A DNA stretch of 64,000 nt from contig CAJNOI010000073.1 in the NCBI GenBank assembly GCA_905250115.1, positions 113,211 to 177,210 on the forward strand, given 5' to 3'. The notes beneath the pieces are model-generated. The model saw nothing but the letters and a program-made list of their open reading frames with translations. It made no database searches and was not told the origin of the DNA. Each line of letters opens with the position of its first letter. The first letter of the stretch is position 1. The position numbers and the translations under genes are program-made. This document shows, piece after piece, positions 11,842 to 24,661 of this stretch. The stretch is from Adineta steineri. Its lineage: Eukaryota; Rotifera; Eurotatoria; Adinetida; Adinetidae.

Positions 11842-14800
11842 ATGATGATATTAACTGCATTGTTGATTTTCAACTTGTTCATACCATTGAATACTCGTTA
11901 TTCACTTTATTATTCTGATATTCGTCAAGGTTCTTATGCAACATTTGATTGTTTATATACTTATTTAGTTGATGTCGGAAAAGAAAAGGGAAAAGATTAT
12001 CTCCAAAATTCTTATTTAACTCCTTATTGTAGAAGACCTGATGTAAATGAAGAACAAGATGAAACGTTGTATCCAGTTTATGAAAATATAATAAAAACAT
12101 CAAGTTTTAAGGAATTAAAAAGGCAAAATGTGACAAGTGAACAATTACTTCAATGGTTTTCACCGATAGATATTGCAGAAAAATACGAAATGTATAGCAA
12201 TGATTCCGATGTTTTTCATAATTGTTCATTACCTTGGTTTGGTTCAATGTGTCAATATAAATTTAATTTTGATTTTGATTCATATTTATCATTCGGTGAT
12301 ATTGTTCAAGCTACGACTGATGCCAAGACAAAAAATGCATCTGATATTTCTACCAGAACATGTTATGGATTTTTAACTACTTGTAATCGTGGATCATGGC
12401 CATTATGTCTTGATTGGCGTGAAATATGTGATGGAAAATTTGATTGTATCAATGGAGAAGATGAATATATGTGTGATCAATTAGAAATGACTGAATGTAA
12501 TAGTAATGAATATCGATGTCATTATGGTGGTCAATGTATCTCTCAAGTATTTCTAAAGGATGGTAAAGTTAGTATTGATTGTCTTGATGGTAGTGATGAA
12601 GCAGTTGAACGCTTATTTCACACTTCACAGATAAACTGGAATTGTTTACCTATATCTACATTTCGATGTGAAGAACAGATTGGTCGATATCCTAGATCGT
12701 TTCAATGTGGTGATGGTGAATATTTACTTGGAGTTACTCTACCAATTACTATGGTTTCTTGTTCGAATCAGAAAGATAAAGAAGGATCTCGTGCTATGCT
12801 TACTAATATGGAACATATTTCAAGCATTAACTGTCGAGAAACATTCTATTGTGCACTTCATTCCAATCGAACATTTGGTTCTCGTAAGCAGAATTTTTCG
12901 CTTAACTGACTGATTTTTATAATATTTTAGGAGGAATTGATCATAATGGTATGGAGATGGTGCCAATTTTGGAAGATATTAGAAATGAAGAATGTGAATC
13001 TTTATCCCAGTATTGTGAATCGAAATGGTTAGTAATACCTGCATATCCTATTTTATTTGGATTTTTTCAATTTGTCTATTTTACTAATCGATCAGTTGAT
13101 GAATTTAAAGCAAATATTAAACCTGATTTAATATGTTTTAACGCACAAGTATGTCCTGTATTATTAACAGAAATACATCCTGTTAAATTTCTTGATGGAT
13201 TAACATGCTGTCATTCTTCGGATTTAATATATGGTGACGAGGCAAGAGACTTTAATTACATAGATGCAATGTTCTCATATCGTAAGCATGATTGTGCAAG
13301 AAAAGGTATTGAAAAATCATGTAAAAATTCATCTTATTTTTATTGCAATGAATCTATGAAATGTATTTCATTTAATCGTGTTGGTGATGGTAATAATGAT
13401 TGTTATTTTGGAGAAGACGAACTTTTTAACGCTTGTCAATTGAATGATTCAAATCGATTTCAATGCTCATCAGAAGAAAATAAATGTCTATCGTTAGTTG
13501 CAGTTGGTAATACATTTGAAGAGTGTCGTTTAGGAGAAGATGAATTATTTGCATATACTCAAAATTTGGTCATACTAATACCATTTCCATATTTATGCAA
13601 TAATAAGATGAATTTCGGTCCCTACTTCAATAATTGGAATGACACAGATGAAACCAATTGTGACTCGTGGTCTTGTGATAATCCATATACAAATTGCAAT
13701 GAATACTGGGACTGTCAAAATGGTATTGATGAACTTAATTGTCCTAATTCAAAATGTTCTTTTGATGAACATGAATGTTATAATCAACAATCTGAATTAT
13801 CTTATTGTATATCATTACATAATATGTATGATAAATATTTCAATTGTTGTAACGAAACATACGTTGAACGTGAAATCTACTTTTATAATGGAACTTTTGA
13901 TATTAGTGAAAATTATTTTTCATGGAATGATAGTAAATATATTACTGTAGATAAAATCTGTCGTATTGATCAACGTTTACAACCATCATTCGAACAAGAA
14001 GATATTTGTTTTTATAGGCCAGAAAGTGTTTTTTATGCACATAATAAACCTGTGAAACTTATCCAGAACAACGACTATTTCTGTCAATATAACAAAGATT
14101 TTTCGAAATATGATGAAAATCTTGTTTTCAAAACTCTACGCTTAGGATATTTTCCATCAGTATTAATGAATATTTCTATTCCAATTATTTCTAAAACAAA
14201 TCAACTGAAAAAAACAACGTTTAATATTAGCAATGAATTCATTTCATATTGTCATCGTGGTATTCTTGTATTACGTGGTCGAAATCAAATAAAAACATGT
14301 TTTTGTCCACCTAATTATTATGGTTCTCAATGTCAATGGCAAAATCAACGTATTAGTTTAACTATTCAATTAGTATGGCGTAGCATTCGACTCACACCTA
14401 TTATATTTCAAGTTCTAATTATACTTATTGATGGATATGGACAAATAGCACCTTATTATGAACAAATTATTTATATTCCAAATCGTGATTGTAATACAAA
14501 ATTTAATATTTATTTACTTTATCCAGAACGACCAAAATCTTTATCAAATAATTATTCTATTCGTATTGATATTTATGAAAAAATCAAATTAGAATATTGG
14601 TCAAGTTGGTATTTATCTATACCTTTTCAATTCCTACCTGTTAATCGAATTGCTACTCAATTAATTATTCCTGAAATGAAAAATGAAGAGTCCGTATGTG
14701 CTCTATCATGTGGAAAACATGGGAAATGTATGAATTATGCAAATAATAAATCTTTATTCTTTTGTCTATGTGATAGTGGATATTCTGGTATAAATTGCAA

Positions 14801-16616
14801 TATCACAAATCAATGTAATTGTGCAAATGATTCACTATGTTTAAGTCCAGAGATCTGTATTTGTTCATTATATAAATTTGGGCCTTATTGTCATTTAACG
14901 CATTCAACTTGTAAATTATCAAATAATTCATGTAAACAAAATGAACTTTGTGTACCGAATGATTACCGTATTGATTTAAATACATTTACTTGTCTTTGTC
15001 AAGATGAATATTCAGATGAACGTTGCGAAAATAAAAATAATCGTATTGATATACATTTAAACAAGGAAATTCTCTGGGAACATTCATTATTATTAATCCA
15101 TGTGATTACATCATTTGATCAGAAAGAACATGAACGAAGAATTTTATTAAAAAAAGTTCCATATAATCAAAATATTTTAACAATTCATTTAGCACAACCA
15201 TTTCATATTATTCTGGCTGAAATAGTTAATGAATCTTTTTATTTAATAGTAGTTCGAGAAGTATTTCAACCTTCCGAATATATTCAAACAAAAATCGAAT
15301 TAAAACAACGTTGTCCTTCAGTTAATGATCTTTTAAATGATACAGTGCGTCAATATAATTATTTGAGACGAGTTAAATATTACCCATTATTATGTCGTAC
15401 ACATTTAGAATTAATGTGTTTTTATGATGAAGATCATATGTGTATATGTGATCGTGATCGATTCTCTAATTGTTTTCTATTTAATCAAACAATGAATAAT
15501 GATTGTCAAGGTTATAATCATTGTGAAAACGATGGTCAATGTTTTTTAAATAATCAAACATGTCCAACTCAATTTATGTGTATATGTCCTGATTGTTATT
15601 ATGGTGCAAAATGTCAGCTGTCAACAAAAGGTTTTATTTTTTCACTTGATTCCATTCTTGGTTATCATATTAAACCAAAGATTTCACTTAATCAACAACC
15701 AGTAATTATTAAAATAACTATTTTTATTAGTACTATGTTACTTGTTATTGGATTAATTAATGGTCTATTATCAATAGGAACATTTCGTCGAATAAAATCG
15801 CGACAAGTCGGTGCTGGTTATTATCTTTTATCTTCATCGATTATTTCAATATTTATAATTATTTTGTTAACATATAAAGTTTGGGAATTAATTTTATCCC
15901 AAATGTCTGTAATAACTAATCGATCATTCCTTCATTTTAATTGTATTTCAATAGATGTGATCCTTAAAATTCTTCTAGCATTCAATGAATGGTGTAATGC
16001 ATGTGTGGCTATGGAAAGAATGATGAGTGTCATCTTAGCTACTCACTTTCAAAAAAAGAAAAGTATAAAAATGTCCAAATGGGTAATTTTAATTACATTT
16101 ATTTTTACAATACTTACACACATTCATGAACCAATACGTCGTGAATTAATCGATGATTTTGATGTTGATGAATATCGTATTTGGTGTTTTGTTCAATATT
16201 CATCATCTGTTCGAAAGTATAATTCATTTATAACACTTTTTCATTTTCTTGCTCCTTTTTCAATTAATATCATATCTGCTCTTTGTATTATTATAACATT
16301 AGCTTATAGACGTAGTGCTGTCGAACAAAGTGAAACATTACGAGGTCATTTAAAAAATCAAATACAACAACATGCACATGTTTTATATTCTCCATGTATA
16401 TTAATATTATTAAGTTTACCTCGTTTAATTATTTCATTTGCAAATAAATGTATGCGATCAGCACACCAACCATGGTTACATCTGATTGGTTATTTTCTCT
16501 CATTTATTCCATCAATGTTATTATTTATTGTTTTTGTAATGCCATCAAAAACTTACAGACGAGAATTCAAAGCATGGACTAAACAAATATCTCAAAAACT
16601 TTGTACAACTCGATAA
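11842..16616 (+). CDS. Large LDLa/EGF-repeat receptor with C-terminal seven-transmembrane domain
   Basis: Two exons, 11842..12883 and 12931..16616, give 1575 residues. Residues 1-20 are hydrophobic and act as a likely signal peptide. Cys-rich LDL-receptor class A modules appear from about residue 174 (DWREICDGKFDCINGEDE; IDCLDGSDE), with further degenerate copies to about 650. EGF-like modules lie near 790 (CFCPPNYYGSQC), 937-1040 (CGKHGKC, CLCDSGYSGINC) and 1206-1235. Seven hydrophobic segments fill about 1270-1560, with a rhodopsin-like MERMM in the place of DRY, an ...PSKTYR end and a short basic tail. LDLa/EGF-bearing GPCRs are known in invertebrates; this layout looks rotifer-specific to me. 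Expected at the plasma membrane, coupling extracellular ligand binding to G-protein signalling. Ligand unknown. Confidence 0.85.
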
Positions 16617-16694
16617 TCTTCTTCTCGCTTTTTTTGTTGTATTATCTCTACAGAGGGTGTGTGACTATGGTATACTATTTTTCTCGAAAAATAA

Positions 16695-18703
16695 CTACCA
16701 CCATAAACACACTGCTGAACTATGAACAAAATCACTTTCAAATGAATAGTCATCAAATAATTTTTCTTGATTGATCATAGTTTGTAAATCTTCTACCATC
16801 GCTGATTGTACACCAGAAATACGTAACGAGAAGAGACGGCAATTTTTTTCGGATTTTTTCAATGATAAAAAGTGTTTGATTGAATTGAGGTCATATACTC
16901 CTATACGAATATCGAGTATTTCCAATTGATGAAAAAGACTAATAAAAGCATTAATACATTCAAGTGTGTATCCATGATAAATAGTAATTTTTGTGATTTT
17001 GTTGTTTTTTGGTAGTAAACAAGTATGTTCAATATCAGTTGCTTGCGAATGAGGCATATGAGAAAGATAAAGTGAATGAATATTAGGCACATTAAGAAGA
17101 AGTTCAAATAACATTGGCAAAGTGAGATTGACATAGTCAATAGAGAGTTTCGTTAGTTTTGTCAAATACATACAGCGATTAAGATCATTAATAAATGATT
17201 CAGTCCATTGGTCATCATCACAAATAAATGGTATAGTAAGTGCTAATGTAGTAGCACATGGAAATTGAAGTGAACAATCTGCAATTGTTTTTTGAGATCC
17301 TAAAATCGATACACTACAAGCCAAATTATTACCAGTATACTGAATCGGACAGGTTTCATTGTCTTGATGTTCAAATAAATCGTAGTTGTTGTTTTTCCTA
17401 AGACAGAAAAATAAAAATAAGAATGTAGATGTTTATTTAATCATACCAATAAGATTGACTTGAACAGAAGTCCGCCGAATGAGCATTCCAAAAGTAATAA
17501 TGTCGATGAACAAAGTGCCATTTTCGTTTGATCCAATACGATGAGGTAAATTGATTAATTAATGTATGATATGCAGCATATTCGAGATCATTTTCATCAA
17601 TCACATTTCGATGAAAAAAATCAAATTTATGTAAATTAGGTATATAATTCGAAAGAATTCGTTGCCATCGTTGAGCATTCAAGTACGTTACATCTTGTGC
17701 TGCTCTATAGATACGTAATACTTCTAGTTTTTGAGAGTTCACTTTCGAAATAAATAATTCGAACTCATCGAATGATAATACACAATTTTCTACAGAGATA
17801 TGTGTTAAAGTAGTTGGTAATTTTAACAGAACTGTTCCAGTATCCTTAAAACCATATAATGAACGACATGACAAACGGCAAAGTCTAGGCGTGTATGACA
17901 CAAGAGCATTCAGTTCATCTAAATAACACATGCCAGCAATAACTAAGTGCTCAATCGGGCTAGAGAGTTCATGTTTGTTAGCAACAGTCAATAATGTACG
18001 CGATTGAACATCATGTTTGAACTCAATTTTGGCATATCTCAATGCGGGCAAACGAAAAATCAGACGATAGACATCATTATGTTGTTTAAAGATATCAATA
18101 ATTCTAAAAGTTAAACGGAAAAGTCGAGGAGCGGATGCTAAACAACTAAGAATTGGTATGAGTTGAGCTGTATGAATGCCGTCAAGAATAAGTGATTCAA
18201 GACAAGCGAATGATGCATCAATAGTAAATTTTGAGAGAAAGAAATTAATAGTGAATACATTCGATAAGCGAAGTGATACGATCCGATCGATGTTAGGAAT
18301 AACATTAAATTCACAACGATGTTGAAAAATAGATTTTGGCGTAAGTAACATATTAATCTTGAATGAAATAGGTGAATAATTGAGAAGATATTGGAAGCGT
18401 TCGTTTAAATTAGCAAACGCTTCATACAAATGGCAACCATCAAGGAATTCGAATATTTCATAGATAAGTTCATTAGAAAGATCTTCTAAGCCAGTGGTTA
18501 TCAATCTGTGTAACAAACAAAAATTGCGATCATACACTAAAAAAACACTGTCTTAATTAATTACTCTTGTTTGCCATTGTCTATTGATAAAAGAGTAAGA
18601 AATAACTGATGCTTAATAAATAAAAAATTAAATGCTTCAACTTACTTGATAATTTCTGCATATTTTCATTCATTGTACAGATAGTGCTCTGAGTTTTACT
18701 CAT
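16695..18703 (-). CDS. F-box / leucine-rich-repeat-like protein 1
   Basis: Exons complement(join(16695..17397, 17447..18536, 18646..18703)) give 616 residues. The first exon encodes MSKTQSTICTMNENMQKLS and the second starts by completing the Met codon at the junction. An F-box follows near residues 36-75 (LEDLSNELIYEIFEFLDGCH), and the rest is a long Leu/Ile-rich region typical of divergent LRR solenoids. F-box proteins bind Skp1 in SCF ubiquitin ligases and use the C-terminal region to select substrates. The last exon was joined because its upstream splice acceptor restores the frame across W (TG|G). This layout recurs at 30140-32175. Substrate unknown. Confidence 0.8.
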
Positions 18704-19418
18704 TAGAAAGATAAAAAATCATGATCTGAAAATATAAGTGAGCCAATGGTCTGACATGAATAATCATTAAGACTTTATATACATATAAAAAAGACTAGAG
18801 AAAAAATGCACTTATCATAGAAAAAGAAAAACACAAGCATACAGTTATCGTCCACTGTTATTTGAGTGGATGTATTATATAGAACAGCAAATAATTATTC
18901 ATCATATGCATATGTGGCTTGCACACGTGGCAACATCAATACATATTGTGACTCAAAAGAAGGTGCGCGATGTGTCATCACATCAGTTGAAAATTTTTGA
19001 GAAATTTAAATATAATAAACTTCGATTATTTTAGTAAAATATGTTTGTGTTCTGTGTCGTATAGTATCGTATTTCTATAGACAACTAGCTTTCATAGATG
19101 AGAATCAATGTTCATTATGAAAAATTTAACTAGATTAATTCTATCATCTGTTAATGAAACCAGCGTGGTGTGGGTGTATGGGCTACGTAAAAATTTCACC
19201 CACACCCACAACCACGTCTTTATTATCTGTAGAAATATAATTTTAAACAAAGAATGTGATTATGGATGATCATTTTTTATATTTTACACATTTTTATTAG
19301 AGAGAAAGATTTATTTGAAGTTCCACTTTTGAAAAACGTTTCTTCTGAATAGAATAAAGAGTAAATGAAAAAGAAAATCAATAAAATCTACAGGGATAAA
19401 TCTAGTTTTTAAAAAAAT
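18704..19418. other. Intergenic region
   Basis: AT-rich with no coding signal. G-rich palindrome copy c lies at 19164-19217. A minus-strand promoter for the F-box gene is expected just above 18703 but was not resolved. Confidence 0.55.
19164..19217. repeat. Telomere-like G-rich palindrome, copy c
   Basis: CGTGGTGTGGGTGTATGG is followed after about 15 nt by CACCCACACCCACAACCACG. The inverted arms are about 18 nt. Confidence 0.8.
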
Positions 19419-20525
19419 TCATCGATATTTTTCAACTTTTATTTTATATTTATGTTTAAATTTATCAACTTGTATTTGTTTAGATCGTGTATTAAAATAA
19501 CCCAATCGCGCTACTTGTGATTCATTTAAATATAAATTTGAATGTTTTGTTAACGATGCTGATTCATTCGATAAAAGACCAGGAGTATCAAGAAAAATAA
19601 ATGATTCTGTTTCAGTTTGTTCAATATTTTGTGAAAGATTATAAGTACTTCTAGAAGGTTCATTCACCTGATTTCCAAGTAAACAACTGAGTACGGACGA
19701 CTTCCCAGGACTTGTTGCTCCAACTATCATAATATGTGTTTGTTTTATTAGATTATTTATCATATATTCAAAATAACCTTTCCAAAAAAAATCATTTTTA
19801 AAATCAATTGGAATCATTTGATTATCATCATAAAAATAAATATTTGAATCAATTCTATAATTTTGTTTAATATCATTTAGTAAATAAATTGGATGTTTTT
19901 TAAAAAATAATGGAAAAACATATTCTTCAAGAATTGTATAGGTATGATAACGAAATTGTGAACTAAAGATGCTTTTATTTGAAAATATCACCGAAATTAA
20001 CGAGAATATATATTCAACTTTTTGTAAATCATTGAAATTATGTTCATTTCTAGTTAGAGAAAGAACAAATCGAGTAGCGGTATTACGAACTTCACAAAGA
20101 TTTTTTGCTCCATGATATATAAAACGTTTATCTTGATTATTTAAAGACTTGGATTGATTTAAACAAAGATAATCAAATGATTGAAGGACATCGAAAATAT
20201 TTTCATTTATTGATAAATCATTCAATAAACTATATGGTTTTTCATTATTAATTGAATTTAAAATTGGAATTAATAAATTATAACATATTGGATAGTGTAA
20301 TATGTATTCATTTTTATTATTTTTTATTGACAAAAAATCATCGTTACGTGATATTAATGTTAAGAGATATGGAATACGATGAACTTCTTCTTCACTTAAT
20401 TCAATAATTTTATCACAATTTTCAAAACCAAATTTGTACATTGTTTGGATAAGATCGAGATGTTGAAATAATTCGTTTTTATATGAGAAAATATTTAATC
20501 GTGCAAAGGTAAAAGAATAATCCAC
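19419..20525 (-). pseudogene. Truncated P-loop GTPase-like protein with BTB/T1-like N-terminal region
   Basis: One open frame of about 340-368 residues. A region resembling a BTB/T1 fold (LISRNDDFLSIKNNKNEYIL and following) precedes a P-loop GATSPGKSS (G1) and a G3 motif LDTPG. The chain stops about 60 residues after G3, so the G4 (N/TKxD) and G5 motifs are missing. The frame opens at GTG directly after a stop; the first in-frame ATG is at 20441 (MYKFGFENCD), inside what looks like conserved sequence, so the true start is unclear. Without G4 guanine specificity is doubtful. It may be a decayed gene, or a gene with a lost 3' exon. It is not evidently related to the dynamin-like gene next door. 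Confidence 0.55.
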
Positions 20526-21033
20526 ATGTTTTTACCTTTTCTTTGTTTGTCAAATAATAAATCAAACTTTCATTATGCTATCAATAATATTTTTATAAAA
20601 ATTTCGATCTATTATCTTATGTTAATGATGTACACAGATCAAAATAAAACATTTTTATAAACATATTATTTAATGTAGTAATTCATTCTCAATATATTGA
20701 CCCAAATCTTTTAGAGGGGCGAGGATGTGGATATATCTTATTTATCTCACCTACATCCATACCCATCCACCCACACCTACCCACACTCACATATACCCAC
20801 TGTCAAACCCGCCACACCCACACTCACACTCACACTCACACTCACACTCACACTCACACCCCTGTCCCACCCTAACCCACTCTACACCCACAACCTCAAG
20901 TGAAACGCGAAATTAAAGAAACATTTTTAATGAAGAGTGGATCGTTATCAGTCTAGGATAAAATGAGTCCTTTTAACGAGCGCCATTTGTGATTATACGT
21001 GTTCTGTAGAGAGTCGGCGACGTTTGGATTGGG
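20526..21033. other. Intergenic region with C-rich satellite
   Basis: Holds the long telomere-like copy d (20714-20902), which includes a (CACTCA)n run. No gene is supported. The plus-strand open frame at 20725-20916 is a product of this repeat. Confidence 0.6.
20714..20902. repeat. Telomere-like element, copy d, with (CACTCA)n array
   Basis: A short G-rich left part (GGGGCGAGGATGTGG) precedes about 150 nt of C-rich CCCACAC/CACTCA repeats ending CAACCTCAAG. About seven tandem CACTCA units occupy 20819-20857. It is the longest member of the family in the window. Confidence 0.8.
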
Positions 21034-23742
21034 CTACTCGTCTGTTTGTTCTTCTTTAAGCCACTTTTCTCTTATACTGCTTTTTACCGTTTTAAAGTCT
21101 TCTTTAAACATGTTGATATCTAAGAGAAGTGAATCTAACTTTGACATGAATTGTTGTTGGCTTTCTACCGTTTTACTCTTGTCTTCCACGCAAAGCTTCA
21201 CTTCATTCAAATACATCTCTAGACCTTTTTGCAATCTTACAAAATGAGCTTCTAATTGCTGTTGCATCGCTTTTTTTACGCGCTCGAAAATATTGTCTTG
21301 AATTGTCGTCATATTCTTTTGTAGGATATTTAGACAGTTGTTCTTTAGTTCTTCTCGACGAACGTAGTGTTTTGTGGCCTTTTCGATAGTTTCAGTGTTT
21401 GTTGCATCATATTCGAACGGCCAGTATCCAAAAAGTGGGCGATATCGAGCAACTGGGGAGACTCTCAATGAATCGACGTCGTCTATCTCAGAACAAAACC
21501 TTTTAGGAATAATCCGCGTTATTCGAAAGAAGTTGTTAAAGCGGTCATTCATTCTCTCTTGTATGACCGATAAGTCTTTTTGAAGTTGCAAAAACAACTT
21601 GTCAGACGTGTTCTCACACAATTCACTAATTTCTTTGGATATTGTGTCATAATAATCCCGAGAAATATCATTGGCCGCTTTCTGTACTCGATCAATGAAT
21701 TCCTTCGCTTGTGCCTCTGTCTCAAATCGAGCTTCATCGTTAGTAAAAACAGCTGCATATATTCGGGCCATCTTGTGAGAAACGGTTTTCGCTGTTTGAA
21801 CGAATTTACTGTCATTTGGTTCTATGGTGGCGCTGGGATCAGTCACTATGTGACCATGGTCTTGAGCAAAACGTCCGGCAATTTGAACACTACCGAAAGT
21901 AGCGGCCCCTACGACTGCTGCAACTGCGCCACATGTTGGTCCCAACATTAGACTAGCAGCCGCCACTGCTCCGCTGCTTACAAAACCAACCACTAGTCCC
22001 CCCGCAAACAGCTGTTCGCGCACCTTATCTCGCCACATAGATGGATCCATCCATATCGTATTTCTTTCATCAAATAATAGTTCAACTTTATTGTTCGCTT
22101 GCGATGTATGTATCTTGAGGATCTTGTCTAACTGTGTACGAAAATTTGATAAAATCTCTGACTTTCTTTCATCATAAGTTGTTTTTAATTCTGACATCTT
22201 TGCTATCTCGCTCTGTAGCGATAATCTTTCTTGATTCACTTTTTCTGTGTCCAGCTTCAGGCCGTTTTGACGCACCCAAATTGTATCACTTAGAAATTTT
22301 GGCACCTGTATACATGTATCAATAGCAGAGCTGAAGCAACGGTGCAAAACTTGCTTCCTCACGGTTTCGATGCCTTTGCCGAGAAATTCGTCTATACCCG
22401 ATTCTTCGTACAATTCTTTCGCAGTTTCGATAAGATCTGTCACCGTGATTTTGTCTTTTTTTTTCTTCCATTGAGATGGAAAAGCTTCTCGTAGCATATC
22501 CAAAGTACTCTCTTTTTGGCAAATGTTGCTATGATCACTCACCTTTTCAAAGTCAGCGAGAAATCGACGTGCTCGTAAAGCATGAATTGCCTTAAGCTCG
22601 AAAATGCGGTTTTCAGGAATTTTGTACCGCATGGCAATATGACTTCTCACTTCCTCCTCAGTCATGTCACCACTTCGGCGTTGATCAACTTTATTCACCA
22701 GCGCGTAAATGGCATCATTGTTTCCCTTTACCTTATGAATATTGTCAATTTTTTTTGCAATATCATTGTCAGTATCTGTGTTTAATGTTGTGTAATTAAA
22801 TGTGACAAGAACTATATCAGCTTTTGCCAGTTCATGATGCACAACATGATGTAACACATTCGAAGCGCTAGCTTCATTCGGGCCAGGCGTATCAACTAAT
22901 AGCAGCTGACATGATTCCGAATGTACCAAGGGTAATGATGAATCTGCTGTATTGGAAGATGAAGCAGCACGTAATGGTTTATATAAAACTTCTAGTCTAG
23001 GAATACTGTCACTTAATTTAGCCAAAATATCATCACCATCGAGTTGTTGGTCCAATGTAGCTGGCAGTAATACTCCAGTAGTATCCATAGTGCTTTCGAA
23101 CTGTTCTAATTGTTGAGGAACAGATGCCTCCACATTCACTGGCTTGATGAGAATGTAAATACGTATTAGATCATTGAGATAGGTGAGTGTTTTTCGAATA
23201 TCGTTTTCGTCTTCTTGTTTCCAGCTAAAAAACAAATTGTTATCCTTCTCACATATTTCTTTTGCTAATGTCATTAAGTTCACATTTCCATGAAATAGTC
23301 TGCTAAAATCTTTGTCGTCAGGTTGCTTGTGGGCGTATGAGTTCAGCTCAATTTTGGTTTCCTGCTGTAGACAATGTATAGCTTTACGATTTTCCGAAGT
23401 AAGTATGAGATGTGGGGTATCATTTACACCTTCCTTAGCTTGTTTGAGTACTACTTCCGTCGGCAACACTGTCATAGCATCATTTCGCGATGGTAAACAC
23501 TCTCTTCCAATGAGAGCGTTGATGATAGTTGATTTTCCTGCTTTCATAGGTGCAACTATTGTCATACGGATTTGCAGTTCAGTAACATCATTGATTTTTC
23601 GTTTCAGAATTGCCATATAATTGGCTAATTGACTCGTCTGTGCACTATTAAAGAGTTCTTTGTTTGATTTATCCACTAATGCACGACATTTTTCCAAATG
23701 GCTTTTCAGCTTTTCCTGTGCTTCTTTAGTATCAGCTACCAT
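21034..23742 (-). CDS. Dynamin-like large GTPase, intronless
   Basis: A single 902-residue frame without introns. GTPase motifs: G1 APMKAGKST at residues 64-72, a TVLPT switch I at 91-95, G3 DTPG at 284-287 followed by PNEAS, and G4 NKVD at 350-353. A hydrophobic Gly/Ala-rich stretch lies at about 578-624, within long helical, charged regions. This is the layout of bacterial-type dynamin-like proteins, where the hydrophobic paddle inserts into membrane; the DTPGPNEA signature recalls the E. coli CrfC/YjdA type (from memory). It probably remodels or tethers membrane. Nearly all other genes of this size here have introns, so horizontal acquisition from bacteria is plausible. An alternative is a eukaryotic dynamin relative that never gained introns. 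Confidence 0.8.
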   Translation of the reverse strand: MVADTKEAQEKLKSHLEKCRALVDKSNKELFNSAQTSQLANYMAILKRKINDVTELQIRMTIVAPMKAGKSTIINALIGRECLPSRNDAMTVLPTEVVLKQAKEGVNDTPHLILTSENRKAIHCLQQETKIELNSYAHKQPDDKDFSRLFHGNVNLMTLAKEICEKDNNLFFSWKQEDENDIRKTLTYLNDLIRIYILIKPVNVEASVPQQLEQFESTMDTTGVLLPATLDQQLDGDDILAKLSDSIPRLEVLYKPLRAASSSNTADSSLPLVHSESCQLLLVDTPGPNEASASNVLHHVVHHELAKADIVLVTFNYTTLNTDTDNDIAKKIDNIHKVKGNNDAIYALVNKVDQRRSGDMTEEEVRSHIAMRYKIPENRIFELKAIHALRARRFLADFEKVSDHSNICQKESTLDMLREAFPSQWKKKKDKITVTDLIETAKELYEESGIDEFLGKGIETVRKQVLHRCFSSAIDTCIQVPKFLSDTIWVRQNGLKLDTEKVNQERLSLQSEIAKMSELKTTYDERKSEILSNFRTQLDKILKIHTSQANNKVELLFDERNTIWMDPSMWRDKVREQLFAGGLVVGFVSSGAVAAASLMLGPTCGAVAAVVGAATFGSVQIAGRFAQDHGHIVTDPSATIEPNDSKFVQTAKTVSHKMARIYAAVFTNDEARFETEAQAKEFIDRVQKAANDISRDYYDTISKEISELCENTSDKLFLQLQKDLSVIQERMNDRFNNFFRITRIIPKRFCSEIDDVDSLRVSPVARYRPLFGYWPFEYDATNTETIEKATKHYVRREELKNNCLNILQKNMTTIQDNIFERVKKAMQQQLEAHFVRLQKGLEMYLNEVKLCVEDKSKTVESQQQFMSKLDSLLLDINMFKEDFKTVKSSIREKWLKEEQTDE

Positions 23743-23863
23743 GTCAATATACTAAATCCTGTAGCTGTTGAGTGAATGAAACTGAAACAGGTTATTAGCA
23801 ATACAAAAGGAAAATGCAGTTCACAATCTGCATTGTTCATCTAGGGGAAGCGTGTGTGTGTGA

Positions 23864-23948
23864 CTCTTGAGGGTGTGAGCGTGAGCGCGCGTGTGGCTGT
23901 GGGTTTATCTTTTCTTCGACCACCCATAACCACACCTACACCCTTCAA
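23864..23948. repeat. Telomere-like G-rich palindrome, copy e
   Basis: CTTGAGGGTGTGAGCGTGAG begins the element and CACACCTACACCCTTCAA ends it. The arms are inverted, with a spacer of about 40 nt. Confidence 0.8.
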
Positions 23949-24661
23949 TCATCAGTCTGATGATGTATTCGGGATGATCCCAAAAACCTGCGACGTGATC
24001 CGTACCGAATATAGGCAAAGATTTTCAAACTCGAAAATTAAGTAATGTTCGATAAGACCATGCGCACTTCGATGAAGTAGTGATACGTCTTTCACATACG
24101 TTAGTTAGTTCTCGTCCTCACTTCTAATTTCAAAATAACCGACCATTCGGATTCTTCAGATATTAGTATTTTTAGTCTGCAAGCTAACGCATGTTTAACT
24201 TCTTTCACTAACAGCTTTTCCAAAATCGACCTCCCTACGCAGCACTATTGCGAAGTCAACGGCATTTGGATTGAAGTGAATCTAGATCCACACGATATTG
24301 GTATGGTGCAGAACGGAGGTTTCTTTGATTTCGATGAAAGTCCTGCTGATTCGTCGAAGCGAATGTTTCTATGATTTATAATTAGGGCTTAGTGGAACTG
24401 TCGCGATATCTGTCTTTTCCCAAACCCGATATCAATTCTGTCAGGATCGGGATAAAAGAACTTGATCTGTCGAATGCTGTTCATGATACGGTGTTCTAAT
24501 ATACATTCATGACACTCTTGTTCTAGTATTTCATTACTAGTGAAAATTCCTCTTAATTCTTTATGGCTACGGGTGTCCCAAAAAGTTACATTTTCCCGTA
24601 GCGTGTACGGCATTTTCCGAATATATGGTCGCAAAGGGTTAACCACGCCGCATACTTCGGT

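Noticed and set aside
20725..20916. Pro/His/Ser-rich plus-strand frame
   Set aside because: It is a direct translation of C-rich telomere-like repeats.
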